From Maritalea porphyrae (GTDB taxonomy: Bacteria > Pseudomonadota > Alphaproteobacteria > Rhizobiales > Devosiaceae), in the NCBI RefSeq assembly GCF_030159895.1, contig NZ_BSNI01000002.1, forward strand, positions 188,039-252,038: DNA of 64,000 nucleotides, given 5' to 3'. The translations under genes and the position numbers were made by a program. This document shows, piece after piece, positions 9,989 to 18,881 of the stretch. The notes below the pieces were generated by a model. The model was not told the origin of the DNA and ran no database searches. It saw only the letters and a program-made list of their open reading frames with translations. How positions within the stretch are numbered: the first letter of the stretch is position 1; each line of letters opens with the position of its first letter.

Positions 9989-12199
9989 TCAATAAAAACT
10001 CATCGGATCGATATCGACCTGAACGCGCAAATTGCCCGTCACTTTTGGCCCTTCATTGAGCCAATAGCGGACATATCCCGACAGATCGAATTGTTTATCC
10101 GCCTGAACCAGCAACCGCACCCGGTGCCGCCCGCGCACCATTGCAACTGGCGCGTCCGCCGGACCGAACAATTTCAACTTTGCTTCATCCGGCGCTTTTG
10201 GTGCCATTACCGCCAGACCGCGCGCGTGCCCAAACGCCACATCGTGCTCGGTCGCTGAAATGATTAAAGCCGCCAACCGACCAAATGGCGGTAAACCCGC
10301 AGCTTCTCTAGCCCGCAACTCGTGGGTGTAAAACGCCTCGCGGTCGCCGCACACCATTGCCTGCATCACAGCATGTTCTGGCACATATGTTTGCAAAAAA
10401 GCGCGCCCCGCTTTTCCGGTCCGTCCTGCGCGACCAGTCACTTGGGTGAGAATCTGAAATGTTTTTTCCGCAGCACGTGGATCACCATGCGCCAGTCCCA
10501 AATCTGCATCAAGCACACCGACCAAATTCAACTTTGGAAAATGGTGCCCCTTAGCCACCAATTGCGTGCCAATAATCAGATCATAATCGCCTCGGGCAAT
10601 TTCTTCGAACCGCTCTCGCGCCGCAACAATGCCGCCCATATCCGAGGAAAGGATCACCCGACGCGCCTCTGGAAAACGTCGCGCTGCTTCTTCCGCAATA
10701 CGCTCGATACCAGGGCCAATCGGAATGAGAGAATCTTCTGCTCCGCATTCTTTACAGGTTTTCGGCTTTTGCACTTCATGCCCACAATGGTGACACTGCA
10801 GAACGCCACGGAAGCGATGATCCACCAGCCAAGCAGAGCAATCAGGGCATTGATATTGGTATCCACAATCCCGACAAAGGGTCAGCGGCGCATAGCCACG
10901 CCGATTAAGGAACAACAGAACCTGTTCCTTCTTGTCCAGCGCCGAGAAAATCTCTCGCGCCAGTTTTGGTGCGATCCACTCACCCTTTTCTGGCCCATCT
11001 TCTTTCATATCGATAGCGGTAATGTCGGGCATTTTCGCATCGGCAAAGCGCCCCAGCATTTTCACATGGGCATAGCGACCTTGATCCGCATTATTGCGAC
11101 TTTCAACTGATGGCGTTGCTGAGGATAGGATTACCCGCGCTTTTGCCAAGTGCGCGCGCACCACCGCCATATCCCGCGCATGGTAATTCACACGATCCGC
11201 CTGCTTGAACGCTGTATCATGTTCTTCATCAATCACGATCAACCCAAGATCAGGGTAAGGCAAGAACAAAGCTGAACGTGCGCCAACCACCGCTTGAACT
11301 TTGCCCCGCGCAACTGACCGCCACATGCGCGCTCGCTGTACTGGCGTCATATCCGAGTGCCATTCGCCAGGTCGTGCGCCAAAACGATCTTCAAACCGTT
11401 TTAAGAACGTATGGGTTAGCGCAATTTCAGGCAGCAAGATCACCGCTTGTCGACCAGCGCGCAAACAATCCGCCACGGCCTCAAAGAACACTTCAGTCTT
11501 GCCTGAGCCCGTCACCCCATCCAAAAGCGATACACCAAACTCATCAGGCTTATGTTCGCGCAGCAATTCAAGCGCTGCTTTTTGCTCGTCATTAAGCTGC
11601 AACGGCGCATGATCTGGGTTGGGTGGTTGAACAATTGGCGGCGGCGGCACAAAGCTTTGCTCCAAGACGCCAAGTTTCACCATGCCTTCAATCACTGATG
11701 GGCTAACGCCGGTCTCACCGACCAAAGCGCGCTTTTGCCAGGCGAACCCATCTTGCATCACATCAATGACCCTTTGGCGCGCTGACGTCATGCGATCGGG
11801 CAGTTCACCTGTGAACCGGAACACCGCAATGGGTTTGTCTTCGCCAAATGCTTCGGGTGAACGCAACACGCCGCGCAAAACCATTCCCGGTTGCGCAAGC
11901 GTATATTTGGCGATCCAATCAACCAGCGCCATCAACTCATCGGTCAAAGGAGGTGTATCAAACGCCAAATCAATGTCTTTTAGTCTGTTGTGCGCCACTT
12001 GATCCTTTGGCTCACCCCAAACAACTCCCATGACCTTGCGCGGCCCCAATGGCACCTGCACCACGGACCCACGGCACACATCCATGCCGTCAGGGACCCG
12101 ATAAGAATAGGGCTTATCAACAGCAACGCTGACCATGACGGATACAATGTCGGCAGAAATTCGGCCCATCAGATGCTTTCTAAGAATCGTTTGTGTCAT
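9989..12199 (-). CDS. priA: Primosomal replication restart helicase PriA
   Basis: Superfamily 2 DNA helicase that recognises abandoned forks and reloads the replisome. The N-terminal DNA-binding part is followed by Walker A at 228-235 (GVTGSGKT), the DEEH box at 324-327, and eight zinc-binding cysteines at 442, 445, 451, 454, 469, 472, 482 and 485. Length 736 matches the family. An in-frame ATG at residue 11 is an alternative start, but 12199 has an AGG shortly upstream. It lies immediately upstream of the atp operon and is divergent from xerC, a typical Hyphomicrobiales order. Confidence 0.97.
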   Translation of the reverse strand: MTQTILRKHLMGRISADIVSVMVSVAVDKPYSYRVPDGMDVCRGSVVQVPLGPRKVMGVVWGEPKDQVAHNRLKDIDLAFDTPPLTDELMALVDWIAKYTLAQPGMVLRGVLRSPEAFGEDKPIAVFRFTGELPDRMTSARQRVIDVMQDGFAWQKRALVGETGVSPSVIEGMVKLGVLEQSFVPPPPIVQPPNPDHAPLQLNDEQKAALELLREHKPDEFGVSLLDGVTGSGKTEVFFEAVADCLRAGRQAVILLPEIALTHTFLKRFEDRFGARPGEWHSDMTPVQRARMWRSVARGKVQAVVGARSALFLPYPDLGLIVIDEEHDTAFKQADRVNYHARDMAVVRAHLAKARVILSSATPSVESRNNADQGRYAHVKMLGRFADAKMPDITAIDMKEDGPEKGEWIAPKLAREIFSALDKKEQVLLFLNRRGYAPLTLCRDCGYQYQCPDCSAWLVDHRFRGVLQCHHCGHEVQKPKTCKECGAEDSLIPIGPGIERIAEEAARRFPEARRVILSSDMGGIVAARERFEEIARGDYDLIIGTQLVAKGHHFPKLNLVGVLDADLGLAHGDPRAAEKTFQILTQVTGRAGRTGKAGRAFLQTYVPEHAVMQAMVCGDREAFYTHELRAREAAGLPPFGRLAALIISATEHDVAFGHARGLAVMAPKAPDEAKLKLFGPADAPVAMVRGRHRVRLLVQADKQFDLSGYVRYWLNEGPKVTGNLRVQVDIDPMSFY

Positions 12200-12269
12200 A
12201 GAGCCTAATTCGTGACCGACGAAAAAACGAGGGCGATTTCAATTTTGGTAAGCTCAAGCAACTAAACTG

Positions 12270-13208
12270 ATGCGCATGAACACGCCTTTGATCAACAAGA
12301 CCAAAAAAATCGCCAATTGGCTGGAGCAGTGGCAGGATGAATTGTCATCTTTGCGCAGACTCAGCGACAAGACTTTGCTGGCCTATGATCGGGATGTGGA
12401 GCAGATGCTGACCTTTTTTACCTCGCATCTGGGTGAACCCGTATCGCACAAGCACCTGCAAGAGCTTACCCCGTCCGACTGGCGCGCCTTTATGGCAACC
12501 CGCAGACAAAATGGTGCCGGCAACGCCACCATGGCCAGAAGCCTTTCCGGCATCAAAAGTTTCTTTTCGTTTTTGGAGAAAGAGGGTCACGCCACGGCCG
12601 ATAGCTTGGCAGCGATAAAAGCACCAAAGAAAAAGCAAACTCTGCCCAAAGCGCTCCCGGCAATTGATGCAAAGAAACTGATCGATCAAGGGGGGACTTT
12701 GGATGATGAACCCTGGGTCGCAGCACGCGATGTGGCCGTACTGGCATTATGTTATGGCGCGGGCTTGCGTATATCTGAAGCATTGGCGCTCACAAAGAAC
12801 GATCTAAAAGAGCAAAATGGCCTTCGCATTCTCGGTAAAGGCGGCAAAACCCGTATGGTGCCGATCTTGGCGGCCATAAATGATGCCATCAATGAGTATA
12901 AACGCCTTTGCCCCTTTAACCCCGGCGACAATGATCCGATCTTTCGGGGTGTGCGTGGCGGCCCGCTGAACCCAAGATTGATCCAATTAAAGATGCAAAA
13001 ACTGCGTTCCGCTTTTGGCTTGCCAAATTCTGCAACGCCCCATGCCTTGCGCCACAGCTTTGCCACCCACCTTTTGGCAGGCGGTGGCGATTTGCGCGCA
13101 ATCCAAGAACTGCTCGGCCACGCTTCACTTTCCACCACCCAGATCTATACCAAGGTCGACACGGCCCAACTTATGGACGCTTACCTAAAAGCCCACCCGC
13201 GCAGCTAG
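12270..13208 (+). CDS. xerC: Tyrosine recombinase XerC
   Basis: Site-specific recombinase that with XerD resolves chromosome dimers at dif. The N-terminal core-binding (SAM-like) domain covers about residues 15-110 and the catalytic domain about 130-305. The active-site set is visible: R167 (GAGLRISEAL), a lysine at 190 or 193 (GKGGKTR), H258 and R261 (HALRH), H284 (LGHASL) and the nucleophile Y293 (TQIYTKVD). Length 312 fits. Starts at 12270 and 12276 are both possible, neither with a strong ribosome-binding site. Its TAG stop lies in the same CTAG as the stop of the convergent nitrilase gene. Confidence 0.95.
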   Translation: MRMNTPLINKTKKIANWLEQWQDELSSLRRLSDKTLLAYDRDVEQMLTFFTSHLGEPVSHKHLQELTPSDWRAFMATRRQNGAGNATMARSLSGIKSFFSFLEKEGHATADSLAAIKAPKKKQTLPKALPAIDAKKLIDQGGTLDDEPWVAARDVAVLALCYGAGLRISEALALTKNDLKEQNGLRILGKGGKTRMVPILAAINDAINEYKRLCPFNPGDNDPIFRGVRGGPLNPRLIQLKMQKLRSAFGLPNSATPHALRHSFATHLLAGGGDLRAIQELLGHASLSTTQIYTKVDTAQLMDAYLKAHPRS

Positions 13209-14143
13209 TCCTTAAACTTCACCGGCACCTTGCGCGTGCGGTCAATTTCAAGACTAAACAAATCATGCCGTCCATAATGCCCTGCAACATCCAGCGCCTT
13301 CCGGCTTTTCTTTGCAGTCGCGGGATCAATATCGGCGTACAAGATATCCTGTTGCTGATGCATTGGCCCAGCAATAATGCCACCACCCGGTTTGGCCACC
13401 AGCGCATCACCGGCATTGATCCACTCGTCATCAGTAAACAGATTTTCCCGCCCCGGCAGATCTGCAGGCACATCGCTGCCCTTTAAGGCCGTGGCGGTTT
13501 GCAACACCCAGCACCCGCCTTCGCGTGCAATATGGCTGGCCGTCGCGGCGGCAATATCACCATTGTCCCAGGTTGGCGCCACATAGATGTCAATATCTTG
13601 GGAATACAAAGCATAGCGCGCCAAAGGCATATAGCTCTCCCAGCAAATCAAAGAACCCACACGCCCAACGGCGGTGTCCACAACCCGCAATCCGTTTGCA
13701 TCACCTGCCCCCCAAACCATGCGTTCAGGGTTCGTTGGCATCAGTTTTCGATGCACGTTCAGCAACTCGCCATTGGCATCAATAATCGCCACCGAATTAA
13801 AAAGCGTCGAGCCGCTATAGGCGCTGTCAATTTCATTCATGCCGACAACTACAACCATATCGTACTCCGCTGCCGCATCTTGAATACGCCCAAGGCCACC
13901 GCGACCAACATCAACAGCATTTTCGCGCAGCAACGCGTGGATTTCATTGCCCACCCCCATATCGCCGCCAGGCCTCAATCGCCAAATCCATGTTGGATAG
14001 CCAGGCAAAAAACATTCTGGAAATACTGTGAGCTTCGCCCCTTCATGCGCCGCTTCGGCGATAATCTCGACGCAAAGATCAATCGTGCCGTCTAAATCAA
14101 GCAGTTTTGGTGGCTTTTGCGAGATCGCTATTTTGATGTTCAT
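13205..14143 (-). CDS. Nitrilase-type carbon-nitrogen hydrolase
   Basis: Nitrilase-superfamily enzyme, expected to hydrolyse nitriles (or cyanide-like compounds) to acids and ammonia. With the chosen start the protein has 312 residues and the Glu-Lys-Cys triad is at E43 (FPECFLPGYP), K133 (HRKLMPT) and C167 (LICWESYMPL). The CWE sequence after the cysteine is the form seen in true nitrilases rather than amidases. I use the ATG at 14143 because GGGGAG is then 7 nt upstream; the ATG at 14149 is too close to it. The gene is divergent from an HxlR-type regulator, its likely controller. The substrate cannot be read from the sequence. Confidence 0.9.
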   Translation of the reverse strand: MNIKIAISQKPPKLLDLDGTIDLCVEIIAEAAHEGAKLTVFPECFLPGYPTWIWRLRPGGDMGVGNEIHALLRENAVDVGRGGLGRIQDAAAEYDMVVVVGMNEIDSAYSGSTLFNSVAIIDANGELLNVHRKLMPTNPERMVWGAGDANGLRVVDTAVGRVGSLICWESYMPLARYALYSQDIDIYVAPTWDNGDIAAATASHIAREGGCWVLQTATALKGSDVPADLPGRENLFTDDEWINAGDALVAKPGGGIIAGPMHQQQDILYADIDPATAKKSRKALDVAGHYGRHDLFSLEIDRTRKVPVKFKD

Positions 14144-14202
14144 TTGCATTCTCCCCTTGCAAAATTTCGTTCTGGGGCAGTTTCATGCAATGTTGAAAAG
14201 AC

Positions 14203-14227
14203 GGATAGTCCACCAATTGTACTACCC
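14203..14227. promoter_or_regulatory. Inverted repeat between nitrilase and HxlR-type regulator
   Basis: Arms GGATAGT and ACTACCC (one mismatch) flank an 11-bp centre, giving TAGT-N11-ACTA, between the divergent nitrilase and regulator genes. Paired TAGT/ACTA-like half-sites of this size are plausible for a dimeric winged-helix regulator. Proposed operator only. Confidence 0.35.
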
Positions 14228-14290
14228 CTCTTTTGCTCGCACAGAAGTGCCGCAACCAAGTGGCCGAGCAACAAACAGATCGGAACTAAG

Positions 14291-14983
14291 ATGAGCGATC
14301 CAATTGGCTACGGCCAATTCTGCCCGGTTTCCATGACCTCTGAAATTTTGTGCAACCGTTGGACCACATTGGTTGTGCGTGAGCTGCTGTGTGGTTCAAC
14401 CCGCTTTAATGATTTGCGCCGTGGCTTACCGCGCATGTCACCGTCGCTTCTTTCAAAACGACTGAAACAGTTGGAAAAAGCGGGCATCGTAAAAACCAAA
14501 CGAAACGACGCCAATATCGTTGAGTATCATCTATCCGAGGCAGGCGAAGAGCTGCGACCGCTGATAATTGGTATGGGAAATTGGGGCCAACGCTGGGTTC
14601 AGTCAGAACTCTCCATGCGCAATCTTGATCCCTCACTTTTGATGTGGGACATGCGGCGGAACCTTCGGCCAGAACCCATGCCGCCAAGCCGTTGCACCAT
14701 TCAATTCACCTATCCTGAATTGCCAAATGCAACACGCCATTGGTGGATGATCGTGGAAAAATCTAAGGTTGATTTATGCGGCTTTGACCCCGGATATGAA
14801 ATTGATCTGATTGTCACAACGTCTTTGCGCGATATGACTGCCATTTGGATGGGACATGCTGATATTCAATCAGAACTCAAAGCTGGGCGGCTTGCTCTTG
14901 ATGGTCATCCAACACTCGCATCAACAATTGAGCAATGGATTGGCCTGAGCGTGTTTGCGGATCAGGAACGAAAAGTCTCCTAA
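14291..14983 (+). CDS. HxlR-family transcriptional regulator with C-terminal SCP2-like extension
   Basis: Residues about 8-105 are an HxlR winged-helix domain, with the conserved cysteine (FCPVSMTSEIL), the helix-turn-helix region LRRGLPRMSPSLLSKRLKQLEKAG in pieces, and a wing ending at EYHLSEAGEEL. Classical HxlR proteins end near 110-130 residues; this one has 230. The extra part (IDLIVTTSLRDMTAIWMGHAD and following) resembles an SCP2-type lipid or sterol carrier fold, so it may sense a hydrophobic ligand. Start 14291 is chosen because translation further upstream looks noncoding. Divergent placement points to control of the nitrilase gene. Confidence 0.87.
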   Translation: MSDPIGYGQFCPVSMTSEILCNRWTTLVVRELLCGSTRFNDLRRGLPRMSPSLLSKRLKQLEKAGIVKTKRNDANIVEYHLSEAGEELRPLIIGMGNWGQRWVQSELSMRNLDPSLLMWDMRRNLRPEPMPPSRCTIQFTYPELPNATRHWWMIVEKSKVDLCGFDPGYEIDLIVTTSLRDMTAIWMGHADIQSELKAGRLALDGHPTLASTIEQWIGLSVFADQERKVS

Positions 14984-15010
14984 AAACCTATCAGCGTAGC
15001 TTTCATAGTC

Positions 15011-15030
15011 GCAAATGCAAATCATTTGCA
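15011..15030. promoter_or_regulatory. Fur-family-like operator: three GCAAAT hexamers
   Basis: GCAAAT GCAAAT C ATTTGC: two direct hexamers, one base, then an inverted hexamer. It also contains the perfect 7-1-7 palindrome TGCAAAT-C-ATTTGCA. This is the same arrangement as the classical Fur box GATAATGATAATCATTATC, with GATAAT replaced by GCAAAT. It is 58 bp upstream of the membrane-protein gene at 15088, a sensible place for an operator. The regulator (Fur, Mur, Zur or another) is inferred, not shown. Confidence 0.5.
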
Positions 15031-15087
15031 AGTAGCGTGGGTTTTAGCTACTGTTGCTTAGTCAGCTAAAGGGTTGGAGAAACCGAA

Positions 15088-15492
15088 ATGTATGCCCCAT
15101 TCGTAAGTGACGCCACATCAGCCATTCAGTTCATCATGTTCTTGTCATGCATCCTGATGGGGTTATCGCATATCTTGCAACCGCGCATGTGGGAGGAGTA
15201 TTTCACTCGCCTTCACGCTAAGGGTGAAACCGCCATCATTACCCGCACATTCACGCTCGAACTCTGGCCGGCCCTGCTTATCGTGACCCTGCATCAGGTA
15301 TGGTCAGGACCCGGCATAGTGCTTACCCTTTATGGCATCGCCCTAACCATCAAATGCACAATATCCGTTCTCGCCCCTCAAATTGGCATGCGCTCACTCA
15401 AGCAAGCGCAACGCGGCGGCAATACATTCATTTTCGCAGGCTTAATGCTCATCGTTGTCGGTATGTGTGCCGGATGGGCGCTTAGTTCGTGA
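15088..15492 (+). CDS. Small four-helix membrane protein of unknown function
   Basis: A 134-residue protein with about four hydrophobic helices (near residues 12-30, 52-70, 75-95 and 110-130) and few charged residues outside the loops. GGAG lies 8 nt before the ATG. I do not recognise the family. It stands alone between the HxlR-type gene and argE, behind an inverted repeat resembling a Fur-family operator, so a metal-related role is one possibility. There is no metal-binding motif that would prove it. Confidence 0.75.
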   Translation: MYAPFVSDATSAIQFIMFLSCILMGLSHILQPRMWEEYFTRLHAKGETAIITRTFTLELWPALLIVTLHQVWSGPGIVLTLYGIALTIKCTISVLAPQIGMRSLKQAQRGGNTFIFAGLMLIVVGMCAGWALSS

Positions 15493-15564
15493 ACCAGCGA
15501 ACGAATTCAACAAAAATGCCATTGGCAGTTCGTATTCTTTGGCGCTAGTCTGGTGCTCTGTCCT

Positions 15565-15582
15565 TTTGGTGTTGTCACCAAA
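15565..15582 (+). promoter_or_regulatory. Inverted repeat just upstream of argE
   Basis: Perfect 7-bp arms TTTGGTG/CACCAAA around a TTGT loop, 22 nt before the argE start. It could be an operator or a leader hairpin; it has no U-tract and does not cover the ribosome-binding site. Confidence 0.3.
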
Positions 15583-15604
15583 CCCTTCGCATCGGAGTTG
15601 AACA

Positions 15605-16753
15605 ATGGAACATGTCAAAGCCATGATTGCGCGCCTTGTGGCGCACGATACGGTTTCTTCAAAATCAAACCTTGGTCTAATCGAAGATGTACGCGCCTAT
15701 TTGGCAGATCATGGTATTGAAAGCCACCTGGTGCCAAACGAGGATGGGGCAAAGGCCAACCTTTACGCCACCATCGGCCCCAATGTTGCAGGCGGCATTA
15801 TCCTGAGCGGGCACACCGATGTGGTCCCGGTTGACGATCAAGACTGGTCAACTAACCCGTTTGAAGTGGTCGAGAAAGACAACCGACTTTACGGCCGCGG
15901 CACCTGCGACATGAAAGGCTTTTGCGCCATCGCCCTTGCCCTCGTCCCCGAAATGCTTGCAGCCAACCTTAAACGCCCAATCCATATTGCCCTTTCCTAT
16001 GATGAAGAATTGGGCTGTTTGGGCGCGCCTTTTATGATCAAGGAAATGGCGGCCAAGCTGCCACGCATCGATGCGGTGATCGTTGGCGAACCCACTGACA
16101 TGCAAGTGGCCGAAATGCACAAGGGCGTCTACGCCTCAACCATCCATGTACGTGGGCTTGAAGCCCATTCAAGCCAAACCCATCTGGGCGTCAGCGCTAC
16201 CCGCTATGCGGCAAAGATCATCAATTTCATCAATGATCTGCACGATGAACTTCTAGCCAACCCCTATCCGGGTCTGCCACTGTCACCCAATCACTCAACG
16301 CTCAATGTGGGCAAAGTGAATGGTGGCATCGCCGACAATATCGTCGCCCGCGATTGTATCTTCACTTATGATTATCGCGTGCTGCCGCAAGAAGACCACG
16401 CAAGCATCGTTGGCCGCATTGATGCGCTAATTGGTGAGCTTGAAGCCGAGATGAAAGCCAAACATAAAGACTGTTCTATCACGCAAAAAGTGGTGTGGAC
16501 GCCAGGCTTCGCCGCACCAGAAGATGATGAAGCCAAAAGCTTGGCCATGCGTGTTGCAGGCAAAAACCAAACTATTGGCGTACCCTATGGCACAGAGGCT
16601 GGACAGTTCCAGAATGATGGCGGATTTTCCACCATCGTCTGTGGCCCCGGTTCCATTGACCAAGCGCACAAGCCAGACGAATTTATCGAATTATCGCAAG
16701 TAGAATTGGGCACACAATTTGTGCGCGATTTGATCATCCACCAATCCAAATAG
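15605..16753 (+). CDS. argE: Acetylornithine deacetylase
   Basis: M20-family zinc hydrolase that removes acetate from N-acetylornithine in arginine biosynthesis. Metal-site motifs are present: SGHTDVVPVDD, GRGTCDMKGF, the catalytic/ligand glutamates in YDEELGCLGA, and the GTEAGQF region near the C-terminus. Length 382 is normal for ArgE. Start is set by GGAG 7 nt upstream. An EamA exporter follows after 7 nt, probably in the same transcript. Succinyl-diaminopimelate desuccinylase is related, but the overall sequence fits ArgE better. Confidence 0.92.
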   Translation: MEHVKAMIARLVAHDTVSSKSNLGLIEDVRAYLADHGIESHLVPNEDGAKANLYATIGPNVAGGIILSGHTDVVPVDDQDWSTNPFEVVEKDNRLYGRGTCDMKGFCAIALALVPEMLAANLKRPIHIALSYDEELGCLGAPFMIKEMAAKLPRIDAVIVGEPTDMQVAEMHKGVYASTIHVRGLEAHSSQTHLGVSATRYAAKIINFINDLHDELLANPYPGLPLSPNHSTLNVGKVNGGIADNIVARDCIFTYDYRVLPQEDHASIVGRIDALIGELEAEMKAKHKDCSITQKVVWTPGFAAPEDDEAKSLAMRVAGKNQTIGVPYGTEAGQFQNDGGFSTIVCGPGSIDQAHKPDEFIELSQVELGTQFVRDLIIHQSK

Positions 16754-16760
16754 GCAATTT

Positions 16761-17717
16761 ATGTCCACCACCTCGAGCAACAAGATCATCCTTGGCTATT
16801 TAATCGGCGCATTGGGCGCGAGCTTTTTTGCAACCAAAGGCATTCTGATCAAGCTGGCGCTCATTGAAGATGTGGACGCGATCACGACCCTGACATGGCG
16901 CATGATTATCGCGCTGCCATTTTTTATTCTGATCGGCTATTTCGGCTATCGCCGCCGCGTCGCCGAAACAGAGGGCAAATTGCTTACTGGCAAAGCGCTA
17001 GTTACTGTTGGGGCCATTGGCGCGCTGGGATACTACCTAGCCTCATATCTCGACTTTGCAGGGCTAACCTACATTTCGGCGCAGTTTGATCGTTTGATCT
17101 TGCTCACCTATCCAATTTTTGTAGTGCTGATCGGCGCGATTTTTCAGGGCCGACCACTTAATGCAAAAATGCTAGCGGCGCTTTTCATTTCTTATGGCGG
17201 CTTGGCATTGATCTTTGCCCGCGATCTACAGATCGACGGACGCTCAACCATTATCGGCTCGCTTTTGGTGCTTGGTGCTGCGCTCTCCTACGCGATCTAT
17301 CAAATTCTGGCCAAACCGCACATAGATCGGATCGGCGCACGGCTGTTTACCTCAATTGCCATGACGGCGGCGGGCGTGGTGGTGATCATTCACTTCTTCT
17401 TGGTCAATGATTTGTCCGACCTTATACTGCCACCGCGTGCGATGATGCTCATGTTTGCGGTCGCCACCATCTCAACGGTGATCCCAGCCTATCTAATTTC
17501 GATAAGCATCGGCATGGTGGGACCCGAACCAACGGCGGTCATTGGCAACATCTCAACATTGGTGACCATTGGTTTGGCGGTTTCGATTTTGGGCGAACCC
17601 TTTACGCTCTGGCATGCAGCAGGCGCGGCAATGGTGTTGATCGGGGTGATCAGTTTCACCCAAATGGATCGACGCGCCAAGGAAGCCGCCGCACGAAAAG
17701 TTCAATTTCCGTCCTAA
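16761..17717 (+). CDS. EamA/DMT-family transporter
   Basis: Inner-membrane permease of the drug/metabolite transporter superfamily. It has 318 residues with about ten hydrophobic helices and two EamA repeats: residues about 10-150, and 165-305 starting at GSLLVLGAALSYAIYQILAK. Family members often export amino acids or other metabolites. The close link to argE hints at an amino-acid-related substrate, but this is only context. The start lies 7 nt after the argE stop. Confidence 0.92.
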   Translation: MSTTSSNKIILGYLIGALGASFFATKGILIKLALIEDVDAITTLTWRMIIALPFFILIGYFGYRRRVAETEGKLLTGKALVTVGAIGALGYYLASYLDFAGLTYISAQFDRLILLTYPIFVVLIGAIFQGRPLNAKMLAALFISYGGLALIFARDLQIDGRSTIIGSLLVLGAALSYAIYQILAKPHIDRIGARLFTSIAMTAAGVVVIIHFFLVNDLSDLILPPRAMMLMFAVATISTVIPAYLISISIGMVGPEPTAVIGNISTLVTIGLAVSILGEPFTLWHAAGAAMVLIGVISFTQMDRRAKEAAARKVQFPS

Positions 17718-17799
17718 CCGTCATTAACGCCATTGCATTGCCATCTTGCAGCCCCAACATGGGTTCAAAGGTCGATTCGCAATTTTTTTGGAAATACAT

Positions 17800-18822
17800 A
17801 TGCTCAAAACAATCCTAGGCACCGCCCTCGCACTTACCGCAACGCTGACCAGCCAAACGGCACTGGCCAGCTCAGCCTGCACTTACACAAATCTTTATCA
17901 AGAGATGCAGCAAGCTGACCCCTCAAGCTACGCCAAAATCAAAGCGCAAGCAGATGCGACCGTAAATGGCGAAGGCATTTTTTGGCGTGTGAGCCACGAA
18001 GACGACGCACACGTCTCATACATTTTCGGCACCATGCACAAGTCCGACCCACGCATCACTACTTTGGCAAAAAATGTAGAAACTGCGCTGCTGTCATCCA
18101 AAACCTATGCCGGAGAATTGGACTGGGAAACAACCGCCTATGAGATGGGTCTCATCATGGGTAAGAACCCTGAAATGATGTTCCAGCAAAATGGCGAGAA
18201 GCTGAGCGATCAACTTGATCCGCATACGGTTGAAGTGGTGGATCAGCTACTCAATCAGCGCGGTTCTGATTTTGACCAGATCGACCCAATGCAACCTTGG
18301 CTCTCTGCTTCACTATTGGCCAACAGCCTGTGTGACATTGAAAATGGTGTGTCTGAGTTTTCCTTCTTAGACCGTGTACTTGAGATTAAAGCCCGCGAAG
18401 CTGACCTTAAAGTTGTCGGGCTGGAAACTGTTGAACAGCAATTCCGCGCCATCAACGCCATTGATGAAACCTTCTTCCTCAAGTCTTTGGAAGACGCCGC
18501 AATACAGCACGAACAAGGTATCTTTGATGATGTGCTTCAAACAGCATCAGAGCTTTACGTGTCAGAAGAAATCGGCGCGATGCTACCATTGATGATGCAC
18601 TATTCACACACCCTAAAAGATGGCGAAGCCGATTTGCTCAGCTTCCAACGCGAGCTACTCGATATCCGCAATGAAGGCATGGTGGAAAAAGCTGTTGCCC
18701 TGCACGAAGAGGGCCCAAGCTTCATTGCGGTTGGCGCATTGCACCTGATCGGTGAAACCGGACTAGTCGAAGGCTTCCGCAATGCCGGTTACGCGGTTGA
18801 GCGCGTGGAGTTGCAGCGTTAG
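17800..18822 (+). CDS. TraB/GumN family protein, secreted
   Basis: The 340-residue protein begins with a signal peptide (MLKTILGTALALTATLTSQT, cleavage after ALA near residue 23). The mature part has TraB/GumN signatures: YIFGTMHKSDPRIT near the start and FIAVGALHLIGETGLVEGF near the end. These match the GxxH motifs of the TIKI/erythromycin-esterase-like metalloprotease clan. The role in bacteria is unclear; periplasmic or envelope location is likely. Start 17800 is chosen for the signal peptide and GGAA 6 nt upstream. A strong terminator follows. Confidence 0.9.
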   Translation: MLKTILGTALALTATLTSQTALASSACTYTNLYQEMQQADPSSYAKIKAQADATVNGEGIFWRVSHEDDAHVSYIFGTMHKSDPRITTLAKNVETALLSSKTYAGELDWETTAYEMGLIMGKNPEMMFQQNGEKLSDQLDPHTVEVVDQLLNQRGSDFDQIDPMQPWLSASLLANSLCDIENGVSEFSFLDRVLEIKAREADLKVVGLETVEQQFRAINAIDETFFLKSLEDAAIQHEQGIFDDVLQTASELYVSEEIGAMLPLMMHYSHTLKDGEADLLSFQRELLDIRNEGMVEKAVALHEEGPSFIAVGALHLIGETGLVEGFRNAGYAVERVELQR

Positions 18823-18850
18823 TTTTGGATTTTCAAAATTGATGAATAAG

Positions 18851-18879
18851 AAATCCCGGCCAATCGCCGGGATTTTTAC
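18851..18879 (+). terminator. Terminator after the TraB/GumN gene
   Basis: Hairpin with 10-bp arms AAATCCCGGC and GCCGGGATTT and a 5-nt loop, ending in a T run. It lies about 30 nt past the stop codon and just before the convergent 103-residue gene. Confidence 0.9.
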
Positions 18880-18881
18880 TT

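Noticed and set aside
12270-13208. XerC as an integrase marking a mobile island
   Set aside because: Length, catalytic residues and position next to priA indicate the housekeeping dimer-resolution recombinase; no attachment repeats or phage genes are near.
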